DNA of 55,337 nt from an uncultured Lachnospiraceae bacterium. Lineage in GTDB: Bacteria; Bacillota; Clostridia; Lachnospirales; Lachnospiraceae. A model generated the notes under the pieces. That model saw nothing but the letters and a program-made list of their open reading frames with translations, ran no database searches and was not told the DNA's origin. The stretch covers positions 1 to 55,337 of the forward strand of contig CAJURT010000025.1 of assembly GCA_910588875.1 (NCBI GenBank). Direction: 5' to 3'. This document shows positions 40,487 through 47,936 of this stretch, piece after piece. A program made the position numbers and the translations under genes. How positions within the stretch are numbered: the first letter of the stretch is position 1; every line of letters starts with the position of its first letter.

Positions 40487-41512
40487 ATGGAAAAAAGGGA
40501 TCTGGACTGGAGTAATATCGGTTTTAGCTACCGGGTTACGGATAAGCGGTATGTGGCGAACTATAAGGATGGGGAGTGGGGGGAGGGAGAACTCACCTCG
40601 GATTCCGATATTGTGCTGAATGAGTGCGCAGGCATTTTGCAGTATTGCCAGGAATGTTTTGAGGGCCTGAAGGCTTATACTACGGCAGATGGCAGTGTGG
40701 TCACCTTCCGCCCGGATCTGAACGCGGAGAGGATGATGGATTCGGCAGCCTGGCTGGAGATGCCGCCTTTCCCGAAGGAGAGGTTTTTAGAGGCAGTGGA
40801 TCAGGTTGTGCGTGCCAACTATGCATGGGTGCCTCCCTACGGCAGCGGGGCAACTCTTTATCTGCGCCCCTATATGTTTGCCTCAGGGCCGGTGATCGGG
40901 GTAAAACCGTCCACGGAATATCAGTTCCGTCTGTTTGGAACCCCGGTTGGCCCCTATTTTAAGGGCGGGGCCAAGCCCCTGACCCTCTGTGTCAGCGATT
41001 TTGACCGGGCGGCGCCTCACGGCACCGGCCATGTGAAGGCAGGGCTGAACTATGCGATGAGCCTGCATGCTTCCGTACTGGCACATGAGGCGGGGTATGA
41101 TGAGAACCTTTTCCCGGACAGCGCGACGCGCAGTTATGTGGAGGAGACGGGGGGTGCGAACTTCTTGTTCGTCACAAAGGACCATGAGGTGGTGACCCCT
41201 AAGTCAGACTCTATCCTGCCATCGATCACCCGGCGTTCCCTGGTATATGTGGCGGAGCATTACCTGGGACTGAAGGTGAGCCAGAGGCCGGTGAAGCTGT
41301 CGGAACTGCCGGATTTTGCCGAGTGCGGCCTGTGCGGCACAGCGGCAGTGATTTCCCCGGTAGGGAAGATCGTGGATCATGGGAAGGAGATCTGCTTCCC
41401 CAGCGGTATGGAACAGATGGGGGAGATTACAAAAAAATTGTACGATACGCTCACGGGGATCCAGATGGGCACGGTAGAAGCGCCGGAGGGATGGATCCGC
41501 AAGATTATGTAG
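40487..41512 (+). CDS. ilvE: Branched-chain amino acid aminotransferase
   Basis: A 341-residue PLP enzyme (fold type IV) making leucine, isoleucine and valine from their keto acids. The PLP lysine is in GHVKAGLNYAMS, the substrate/PLP segment is YVEETGGANFLFV, and the C-terminal CGTAAVISPVGKI binds the cofactor phosphate. ECFEGLKAYTTADG is the conserved N-terminal block. ATG 40487 has GGAGG eight bases upstream; an in-frame ATG at 40472 precedes that site and is less likely. It is a single-gene unit with its own promoter and terminator. Confidence 0.95.
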   Translation: MEKRDLDWSNIGFSYRVTDKRYVANYKDGEWGEGELTSDSDIVLNECAGILQYCQECFEGLKAYTTADGSVVTFRPDLNAERMMDSAAWLEMPPFPKERFLEAVDQVVRANYAWVPPYGSGATLYLRPYMFASGPVIGVKPSTEYQFRLFGTPVGPYFKGGAKPLTLCVSDFDRAAPHGTGHVKAGLNYAMSLHASVLAHEAGYDENLFPDSATRSYVEETGGANFLFVTKDHEVVTPKSDSILPSITRRSLVYVAEHYLGLKVSQRPVKLSELPDFAECGLCGTAAVISPVGKIVDHGKEICFPSGMEQMGEITKKLYDTLTGIQMGTVEAPEGWIRKIM

Positions 41513-41544
41513 GCGGCACAGGAATGTGCTGAGGTGAGAAAGAT

Positions 41545-41588
41545 CCGGTTTCAGATGGGAATAGGATATGTCTGGAACCGGTTTTTTG
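41545..41588 (+). terminator. ilvE terminator
   Basis: CCGGTTTCAGA 41545-41555 pairs with TCTGGAACCGG 41571-41581 (one mismatch), followed by six T residues. Confidence 0.85.
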
Positions 41589-41629
41589 GTTCATAAGATA
41601 TATTTTAACAGTAGGAAAGGGGAATTACC

Positions 41630-42142
41630 ATGAGCAAGGTTGGGATTGTGATGGGCAGTGATTCGGATATGCCTGTGATGGCAAAGGCAGCGCAGATGTT
41701 GGACAAGTTCGGGATTGAGTATGAGATGACGATTATCTCTGCACACCGGGAGCCGGACATTTTCTTTGAGTGGGCGAAGACAGCAGAAGGCAAGGGGATC
41801 AAGGTGATTATTGCCGGGGCAGGGAAGGCGGCCCATCTGCCGGGGATGTGTGCGGCCATTTTCCCGCTGCCGGTGATTGGAATCCCGATGAAGACCTCTG
41901 ATCTGGGCGGTGTGGATTCCCTCTATTCGATTGTGCAGATGCCTTCCGGGATCCCGGTGGCAACGGTAGCGATCAATGGGGGGGCCAATGCAGGGATCCT
42001 GGCGGCAAAGATTCTGGCTGCTTCCGATGAAGGGGTGCTGGCAAAGCTGAAGGCCTATAGCGAAGAGATGAAGAATGACGTGGTAAAAAAGGCAGAAAAA
42101 TTGGAGAATGTCGGGTATCAGGAGTACCTGGCACAGATGTAG
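41630..42142 (+). CDS. purE: N5-carboxyaminoimidazole ribonucleotide mutase
   Basis: A 170-residue class I PurE, which moves the carboxyl group to make CAIR in purine synthesis. The conserved opening GIVMGSDSDMPVM, ISAHREPD with the catalytic histidine, GAGKAAHLPGM and NGGANAGILAAKIL are all present. Class I enzymes normally work with PurK; no purK is adjacent. AGGAAAGGGG precedes ATG 41630. It starts a purine cluster purE-purM-purN-purD. Confidence 0.96.
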   Translation: MSKVGIVMGSDSDMPVMAKAAQMLDKFGIEYEMTIISAHREPDIFFEWAKTAEGKGIKVIIAGAGKAAHLPGMCAAIFPLPVIGIPMKTSDLGGVDSLYSIVQMPSGIPVATVAINGGANAGILAAKILAASDEGVLAKLKAYSEEMKNDVVKKAEKLENVGYQEYLAQM

Positions 42143-42190
42143 AAGCCACGGCGGGAGTATTTACAACTGTTAAGGGACTAGGAGGGAACC

Positions 42191-43222
42191 ATGGATTACA
42201 AGAAAGCCGGAGTGGACATAGAGGCGGGCTATAAGTCCGTCGAGTTGATGAAGGAGCATGTAAAAAAGACGATGCGTGAGGAGGTGCTGGGGGGCCTGGG
42301 CGGTTTTTCCGGGGCGTTTTCCCTGGCAAAGATCAAGGAGATGGAGGAACCGGTGCTTTTATCCGGTACGGACGGATGCGGAACCAAGGTGAAACTGGCA
42401 ATCATCATGGATAAGCATGACACAATCGGGATTGATGCCGTGGCCATGTGTGTCAATGACATTGCCTGCGCTGGAGGCGAGCCGCTGTTCTTCCTGGATT
42501 ATATTGCCTGCGGCAAGAATTACCCGGAGAAGATTGCAGATATCGTGAAGGGGGTGGCAGAAGGGTGCCTGCAATCGGAGGCGTCGCTCATAGGCGGGGA
42601 GACGGCGGAGCATCCGGGGCTGATGCCGGAGGAGGATTATGACCTGGCAGGGTTTGCCGTGGGTGTCTGTGATAAGAAGGATATGATTACCGGTGCAGGT
42701 TTAAAGGCCGGGGATGTGCTGATTGGGATGGCTTCCACTGGTGTGCACAGCAATGGGTTTTCCTTGGTGCGCAAGGTGTTCGAAAAGGAGTTGACCAGGG
42801 AAGGCCTGGATACCTATTATGAGGAACTGGGAAAGACCTTGGGTGAGGCCCTTTTGGCTCCTACCAGGATCTATGTAAAAGCGCTAAAGGGCTTGAAGGG
42901 GGCGGGGGTGGCCGTAAAAGCGTGCAGCCATATTACAGGCGGCGGTTTCTATGAAAATGTCCCGCGTATGTTAAAGGAAGGCACCCGTGCTGTCATCCGA
43001 AAGGACAGCTATCCGGTGCCCCCCATCTTTGGCATGCTGGCAAGGAAGGGGGATATCGCAGAGGAGATGATGTACAATACCTTTAATATGGGCCTGGGGA
43101 TGGTGATTGCCGTGGATCCGGAGGATGTGGATCAAGCATTGGAGGCGATAAAAGCGGCAGGTGATGTCCCCTACGTGGTTGGCTCTGTGGAGGCAGGGGA
43201 AAAGGGAGTGGACTTATGCTGA
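42191..43222 (+). CDS. purM: Phosphoribosylformylglycinamidine cyclo-ligase
   Basis: A 343-residue ATP-dependent enzyme closing the imidazole ring to form AIR. Typical segments: YKKAGVDIEAGYKSVELMK, SGTDGCGTKVKLA, AMCVNDIACAGGEPLFFLDY, GLMPEEDYDLAGFAVG and HITGGGFYENVPRML. Length is normal. GGAGGG precedes ATG 42191. The stop overlaps the purN start by seven bases. Confidence 0.97.
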   Translation: MDYKKAGVDIEAGYKSVELMKEHVKKTMREEVLGGLGGFSGAFSLAKIKEMEEPVLLSGTDGCGTKVKLAIIMDKHDTIGIDAVAMCVNDIACAGGEPLFFLDYIACGKNYPEKIADIVKGVAEGCLQSEASLIGGETAEHPGLMPEEDYDLAGFAVGVCDKKDMITGAGLKAGDVLIGMASTGVHSNGFSLVRKVFEKELTREGLDTYYEELGKTLGEALLAPTRIYVKALKGLKGAGVAVKACSHITGGGFYENVPRMLKEGTRAVIRKDSYPVPPIFGMLARKGDIAEEMMYNTFNMGLGMVIAVDPEDVDQALEAIKAAGDVPYVVGSVEAGEKGVDLC

Positions 43223-43803
43223 GGGTAGGTGTGATGGTGTCCGGCGGCGGAACAAACCTGCAGGCAATCCTGGATGCAATAGATGCAGGGAAGATCAGGA
43301 ATGCCTCTGTGGAGGTGGTAATCAGCAATAACCCGGGGGCCTATGGGCTGGAGCGGGCTAAAAAACACGGCATTGATGCCATATGCATCTCACCGAAGGA
43401 GTTTGCAGACAGGGAACAATTTAATGAGGCTCTGGTGGCAAAGGTGGACGAGTATCAGCTGGATCTGGTGGTACTGGCTGGTTTCCTGGTAAAGATCCCC
43501 CAGCAGATGATCGATAAATATGAACACAGGATTATCAATATCCATCCCTCCCTGATCCCGTCGTTCTGCGGGGTAGGGTATTATGGGCTCAAAGTCCATG
43601 AGGCAGCATTAGCGAGGGGCGTGAAGATTACCGGGGCGACGGTCCACTATGTGGACGGCGGGATGGATACAGGGCCGATCCTCCTGCAAAAGGCAGTGGA
43701 AGTGAAGGAAGGGGATACGCCAACGATCCTGCAGCGGCGCGTGATGGAGGAGGCGGAGTGGGTGATCCTGCCCCAGGCGATTGACAGGATCGCCAATCCC
43801 TAA
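43216..43803 (+). CDS. purN: Phosphoribosylglycinamide formyltransferase
   Basis: A 195-residue folate-dependent enzyme that formylates GAR. Present are VMVSGGGTNLQAILDA at the N-terminus, the catalytic region NIHPSLIPSF, the histidine in GATVHYVDGGMDTGPIL, and the EEAEWVILPQAI ending. It overlaps purM by seven bases, so translation is coupled. In many relatives purH follows purN; here a 94-base gap with a hairpin leads straight to purD. Confidence 0.96.
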   Translation: MLRVGVMVSGGGTNLQAILDAIDAGKIRNASVEVVISNNPGAYGLERAKKHGIDAICISPKEFADREQFNEALVAKVDEYQLDLVVLAGFLVKIPQQMIDKYEHRIINIHPSLIPSFCGVGYYGLKVHEAALARGVKITGATVHYVDGGMDTGPILLQKAVEVKEGDTPTILQRRVMEEAEWVILPQAIDRIANP

Positions 43804-43857
43804 TTGCCTCCCGGCCTTTTCTATATGAGATAAAAACAGTCAGGACAAGACAAAGTG

Positions 43858-43880
43858 CAGGCCGGTGTGATTCCGGCCTG
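43858..43880 (+). promoter_or_regulatory. Hairpin between purN and purD
   Basis: An 8-bp perfect stem, CAGGCCGG with CCGGCCTG, around a 7-nt loop. There is no T run, so it is probably an intercistronic stabilising hairpin. It ends just upstream of the purD ribosome site. Confidence 0.55.
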
Positions 43881-43903
43881 TCTGTGACAAGGAGGAAATG
43901 AGA

Positions 43904-45178
43904 ATGAAGATTTTGATCGTCGGCGGCGGCGGCAGGGAGCATGCCATTGCCTGGAAAGTGTCCCAGAGTCCCAAGGCAGAGAAAATATATTGTGCGCCGG
44001 GCAATGCTGGGATTGCCCAGGTGGCGGAATGCGTGCCAATCGGTGTGATGGAATTTGACCGCCTGGTGGCTTTTGCCAAGGAGAATGATATTGGGCTGAC
44101 TATCGTGGCGCCGGATGATCCTCTGGCTGCCGGGGCGGTGGATGCTTTTGAAGCTGCAGGGTTGCGTGCATTCGGCCCAAGGAAGAACGCGGCAATATTG
44201 GAAGGTTCCAAGGCGTTTTCGAAGGATCTGATGAAAAAGTATGGGATTCCTACGGCAGCTTATGAGACCTTTGACTCGGCGGAGGCGGCGCTGGCTTATC
44301 TGGAGCAGGCGAAGATGCCGATTGTGCTGAAAGCGGACGGCCTGGCCCTGGGCAAGGGGGTGCTGATCTGCAACACCCGGGAGGAGGCCAGGGAAGGCGT
44401 GGGTGCGCTGATGCTGGATAAACAGTTTGGGGCTGCCGGGAACCGGATCGTCATCGAGGAATTTATGACAGGACGGGAGGTTTCCGTGCTGACTTTTGTG
44501 GACGGGAAAAATATCCGGGTTATGGCTTCTGCCCAGGACCATAAACGGGCTAAGGACGGTGACCAGGGACTCAATACCGGCGGTATGGGAACTTTCTCCC
44601 CCAGCCCGTTTTACACGGATGAGGTGGACCGTTATTGCAGGGAACATATTTACCAGCCAACTGTGGACGCCATGAGGGCAGAAGGCAGAGAGTTTAAAGG
44701 GGTGATCTTCTTTGGCCTGATGCTGACTTCGGACGGCCCGAAGGTGCTGGAATATAATGCCCGTTTTGGGGATCCGGAGACCCAGGTGGTGCTGCCCAGG
44801 ATGAAGAATGATATTGTGGAGGTATTTGAGGCGTGTATTGACGGTACCCTGAACCAGGTTGAACTGGAATTCGCAGACAATGCAGCTGTCTGTGTGGTTC
44901 TGGCCTCTGACGGCTATCCTGAGCATTATGAGAAAGGGTATCGGATCACCGGCCTGGAGAAATTTGAGGATAAGGACAAGTACTATGTGTTCCATGCGGG
45001 AAGCAAATTTGACCAGGAAGGGAATATCGTCACCAACGGCGGAAGGGTGCTGGGGGTGACGGCTTTGGGAGAGGATCTGAAGGCTGCCCGTGCCAATGCC
45101 TATGGGGCCACGGAGTGGGTGGAATTCGGGAATAAATATATGCGGCATGATATCGGGAAGGCGATTGATGAGGCATGA
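43904..45178 (+). CDS. purD: Phosphoribosylamine-glycine ligase
   Basis: A 424-residue ATP-grasp enzyme that joins glycine to phosphoribosylamine. The start reads MKILIVGGGGREHAIAWKV, then APDDPLAAGAVDAFEAAGLR, the ATP-grasp core KADGLALGKGV, and the signature FNARFGDPETQ-like YNARFGDPETQVVLPR. AAGGAGG is eight bases from ATG 43904; ATG 43898 is too close to it. It closes the purine cluster. Confidence 0.97.
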   Translation: MKILIVGGGGREHAIAWKVSQSPKAEKIYCAPGNAGIAQVAECVPIGVMEFDRLVAFAKENDIGLTIVAPDDPLAAGAVDAFEAAGLRAFGPRKNAAILEGSKAFSKDLMKKYGIPTAAYETFDSAEAALAYLEQAKMPIVLKADGLALGKGVLICNTREEAREGVGALMLDKQFGAAGNRIVIEEFMTGREVSVLTFVDGKNIRVMASAQDHKRAKDGDQGLNTGGMGTFSPSPFYTDEVDRYCREHIYQPTVDAMRAEGREFKGVIFFGLMLTSDGPKVLEYNARFGDPETQVVLPRMKNDIVEVFEACIDGTLNQVELEFADNAAVCVVLASDGYPEHYEKGYRITGLEKFEDKDKYYVFHAGSKFDQEGNIVTNGGRVLGVTALGEDLKAARANAYGATEWVEFGNKYMRHDIGKAIDEA

Positions 45179-45244
45179 CCGGCAATCCGGCGGGCACATA
45201 GATGCCCTGGCCGGATGAAGTTTTAGAAGAAAAATTGGCACCTA

Positions 45245-45276
45245 CCCTGTAATACCCAGATATACTGGGTACAGGG
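45245..45276 (+). promoter_or_regulatory. Inverted repeat covering the ribosome site of the ZIP gene
   Basis: CCCTGTA-ATA-CCCAG (45245-45259) pairs with CTGGGTACAGGG (45265-45276). The right arm runs into the GGGAGGTG ribosome site, so folding would hinder translation. It could also be a DNA site for a metal-responsive repressor. Confidence 0.55.
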
Positions 45277-45285
45277 AGGTGTGAT

Positions 45286-46089
45286 ATGAGCGATATTGTA
45301 TTGATGGCTTTGGTGGCGACTCTGGGAACCTGGTCGGTGACAGCACTGGGGGCAGCTACGGTAGTGTTTTTCCGTTCACCTAACCCGAAAGCGCTGAATC
45401 TGATGCTGGGGTTTGCTTCCGGGGTGATGATTGCTGCAAGCTTTTGGTCTTTGCTGCAGCCAGCGATTGAGCAGGCCGAGGAGATGTCCGGATTGCCGGC
45501 TTACCTGGTGGCGACCCTAGGGTTTCTTTCCGGGGCTTTCTTTATGTGGGGATCGGATAAGATTGTTTCTTATGCCCGGGGCAGGGTGAACCATTCGGCA
45601 GGAGGGGCGGATGAACGGCTTAACCGGATCATTATGCTGGTGCTGTCCATTACATTGCATAATATTCCCGAGGGGCTGGCAGTAGGGGTTGCTTTTGGCG
45701 CCCTGCCAAGGGAAGGGTACCTGGCCGAGAGCCTGATGGGGGCAATTACGATAGCAGTCGGAATCGGGCTCCAGAATTTCCCGGAGGGGGCAGCGGTATC
45801 CATCCCTTTGCGGAGGGAAGGTTTCTCCAGGAAGAAGAGTTTTTTGCTGGGGCAGGCGTCAGGGATCGTGGAGCCGGTAGCCGGGGTAGTTGGTGCGCTG
45901 TTGGTAGTCTATGTGGAAGCGATTCTGCCCTATGCCCTGTCCTTTGCCGCAGGAGCAATGATTTTAGTGGCAGTCCATGAACTGATCCCGGAGTGCCAGA
46001 GGAACCAGAAAGCACAGCCGTATTTTGCAACCATGGGGATTGTGGCGGGTTTTGCAACCATGATGCTTTTGGATGTAATGCTGGGATAG
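45286..46089 (+). CDS. ZIP family metal transporter
   Basis: A 267-residue protein with about eight membrane helices. The metal path motifs are TLHNIPEGLAVGVAFG in helix 4 and IGLQNFPEGAAVSIPL in helix 5, the paired (H/Q)N-x-PEG signature of zinc/iron importers of the ZupT-GufA branch. The short loop after helix 3 has a single histidine (RGRVNHSAGG). ATG 45286 follows GGGAGGTG. Substrate is probably zinc or another divalent metal. Confidence 0.9.
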   Translation: MSDIVLMALVATLGTWSVTALGAATVVFFRSPNPKALNLMLGFASGVMIAASFWSLLQPAIEQAEEMSGLPAYLVATLGFLSGAFFMWGSDKIVSYARGRVNHSAGGADERLNRIIMLVLSITLHNIPEGLAVGVAFGALPREGYLAESLMGAITIAVGIGLQNFPEGAAVSIPLRREGFSRKKSFLLGQASGIVEPVAGVVGALLVVYVEAILPYALSFAAGAMILVAVHELIPECQRNQKAQPYFATMGIVAGFATMMLLDVMLG

Positions 46090-46167
46090 GCTGGGGATTA
46101 CCTGATATTTTGGCGGTTTGCGATGCAGAAGGAATGATTACAGTAGGATAAGAAAGGTTTTGTGGCT

Positions 46168-47526
46168 ATGGAACGTCAGATAATGGAGAGGGGAAACGGG
46201 ATTACGGAGGGCGTAATCTGGAAACAGCTGCTGCTGTTCTTTTTCCCGATTTTGTTTGGAACCTTCTTTCAGCAGCTGTACAATGCTGCAGATGCGATGA
46301 TTGTAGGGCGTTTTGTGGGCAAGGAAGCACTGTCAGCGGTGGCGGGGTCAACGGGGATGCTGACACAGATGGTGGTTGGCTTTTTCGTGGGCCTTTCTTC
46401 CGGCGCGGCAGTGTTGGTTTCCCAGTATTACGGCGCGAAGCAGGAGGAGATGGTTGGCTATGCAGTCCATACCTTCATGGCATTCAGTATCCTGGCCGGG
46501 TTGGTGATGATGGTGTCAGGGATAATTTTGACTCCCTGGATGCTGGAGGCTATGGGAACCCCGGATGAGGTACAGGAAATGTCTGTCCTTTATCTGAGAG
46601 TTTATTTCGGAGGGATTATCGGAAACCTGGTTTACAATTCGGGGGCGGCGATCCTGAGGGCAGTGGGGGATTCCAGGCGCCCCCTCTATTTCCTGATCAG
46701 CAGCTGCCTGATCAATATTGTGCTGGATGTAGTCCTGGTTGTGGTCTGCAGGCTGGGAGTGCTGGGGGCAGCCCTGGCCACGGTTCTGTGCCAGGCCATG
46801 AGTGCCGGGATGGTGATTGTGGCTTTGATGCGTACAAAGGATATGCATCATCTGGAATGGCGCCGGATGTGCCTGGACCGGCGGATGCTGCAGAGGATGG
46901 TCCGGATCGGTTTCCCTTCGGGCCTGCAGTCAGTGATGTATGGGAGTTCCAACGTGATTATCCAGTCGGCGATCAATTCCCTGGGCATAAATTTTGTGGC
47001 GGCCTGGGCCGCCTATAGTAAGCTGGACAGCATATTCTGGATGATTGTCAGTTCCTTTGGCATTGCGGTTACCACTTTTGTAGGCCAGAATTTTGGGGCA
47101 AAGCAGATGGGCCGGGTGCGCAGCGGGGTTAAATGCTGCATGGCGATGACGCTGGTATCTTCTGTCTTGATGTCGGTGGTAATCTATAACTGGGGAATCT
47201 ACGGATTTGAATTGTTTGCCTCGGATCCTGAGGTGTCTGCCATCGGGGTGGCAATGATGCGCTATCTGTCTCCCCTCTATGTGACCTATGTCTCCATTGA
47301 AATTTTATCAGGCGCCTTGCGGGGAGTGGGGGACTGCTGGATTCCCATGCTGCTTTGCTGCGGGGGTGTCTGTGTGCTGCGTGTGGCCTGGATTTTGGTG
47401 GCAGTGCCTCTGCGACGGGACATCTATACCATTATGTTCAGCTACCCTTTGACCTGGGTGGTGACTACCGTTTTGTTTTTTGTGTACTACCGGTATTTTA
47501 GCCATTTAAGGAAAGGGATCGGCTGA
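46168..47526 (+). CDS. MATE family efflux transporter
   Basis: A 452-residue protein with 12 helices in two related halves. The N-terminal half has FFPILFGTFFQQLYNAADAMIVGRFVG, the C-terminal half IGFPSGLQSVMYGSSNVIIQ, as in the DinF/NorM-like MATE group. These use sodium or proton gradients to export drugs or metabolites. A GTG at 46162 is an alternative start close to the AAAGG site. It is a single gene ended by a strong terminator. Confidence 0.92.
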   Translation: MERQIMERGNGITEGVIWKQLLLFFFPILFGTFFQQLYNAADAMIVGRFVGKEALSAVAGSTGMLTQMVVGFFVGLSSGAAVLVSQYYGAKQEEMVGYAVHTFMAFSILAGLVMMVSGIILTPWMLEAMGTPDEVQEMSVLYLRVYFGGIIGNLVYNSGAAILRAVGDSRRPLYFLISSCLINIVLDVVLVVVCRLGVLGAALATVLCQAMSAGMVIVALMRTKDMHHLEWRRMCLDRRMLQRMVRIGFPSGLQSVMYGSSNVIIQSAINSLGINFVAAWAAYSKLDSIFWMIVSSFGIAVTTFVGQNFGAKQMGRVRSGVKCCMAMTLVSSVLMSVVIYNWGIYGFELFASDPEVSAIGVAMMRYLSPLYVTYVSIEILSGALRGVGDCWIPMLLCCGGVCVLRVAWILVAVPLRRDIYTIMFSYPLTWVVTTVLFFVYYRYFSHLRKGIG

Positions 47527-47538
47527 GGTATTTGAAAG

Positions 47539-47566
47539 AGGCATGCCTTATAGGGCATGCCTTTTT
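47539..47566 (+). terminator. Terminator after the MATE gene
   Basis: AGGCATGCC 47539-47547 pairs perfectly with GGCATGCCT 47554-47562 and is followed by T residues. Confidence 0.9.
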
Positions 47567-47600
47567 GTATCATAGGCAAAGTCTATCCTATGAAACAAAA

Positions 47601-47661
47601 ACGTTCCGCGAGGCTGCTGAGTGCCAGTGGCACTCGTTTAGCAACGACCGAAGTGGAACGT
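47601..47661. repeat. Structured intergenic element, copy 3
   Basis: Outer arms ACGTTCC 47601-47607 and GGAACGT 47655-47661 enclose GAGTGCC-AGT-GGCACTC (47619-47635) and a CGACCGAAGTGG tail. Copies 1 and 2 (4621, 10764) share the xGCC-RGT-GGCx core and the CGACC/GGACC tail. Confidence 0.6.
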
Positions 47662-47767
47662 AGATCGCAACACGGTGTGGGCTTGTCCATTAGAGTGTGT
47701 TTGAAAAGTGAGCCAATACCTGCGGCGTAAAGGAACCATGTAGCTGAAGCGACCCGCTGCAGGAGGA

Positions 47768-47792
47768 GAATCCTGCGGAGCAGGATTCTTTT
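47768..47792 (+). terminator. Terminator-like hairpin upstream of the membrane-protein gene
   Basis: GAATCCTG 47768-47775 pairs with CAGGATTC 47781-47788 and is followed by TTTT. It could end a transcript from the element upstream or act as a leader attenuator. Confidence 0.6.
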
Positions 47793-47936
47793 AGAGGCAT
47801 AAAGGATGCCGTACAGGAGAATAGTGACAAATGTCATAGGCTGTTATGACGGTTGGTATCTTGGGATTCCCCGGATGGGATGATATAGTAGAGATATCAG
47901 GATATCGGGAAAAGCGGTTGCGGAAGGGGGATTATT

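Larger units (their letters stand above)
47567..47936. other. Intergenic region with structured element and hairpin
   Basis: These 370 bases contain no convincing gene. They hold copy 3 of the structured intergenic element (47601-47661), a terminator-like hairpin (47768-47792) and, in the last 15 bases, the AAGGGGG ribosome site of the large membrane protein. I see no clear promoter. Confidence 0.5.

Noticed and set aside
41513..41629. Purine riboswitch before purE
   Set aside because: The gap is explained by the ilvE terminator; no guanine/adenine aptamer core is visible.
43628..45241. 537-codon minus-strand open frame across purD
   Set aside because: Antisense shadow of purD, with a composition typical of reversed GC-rich coding DNA.
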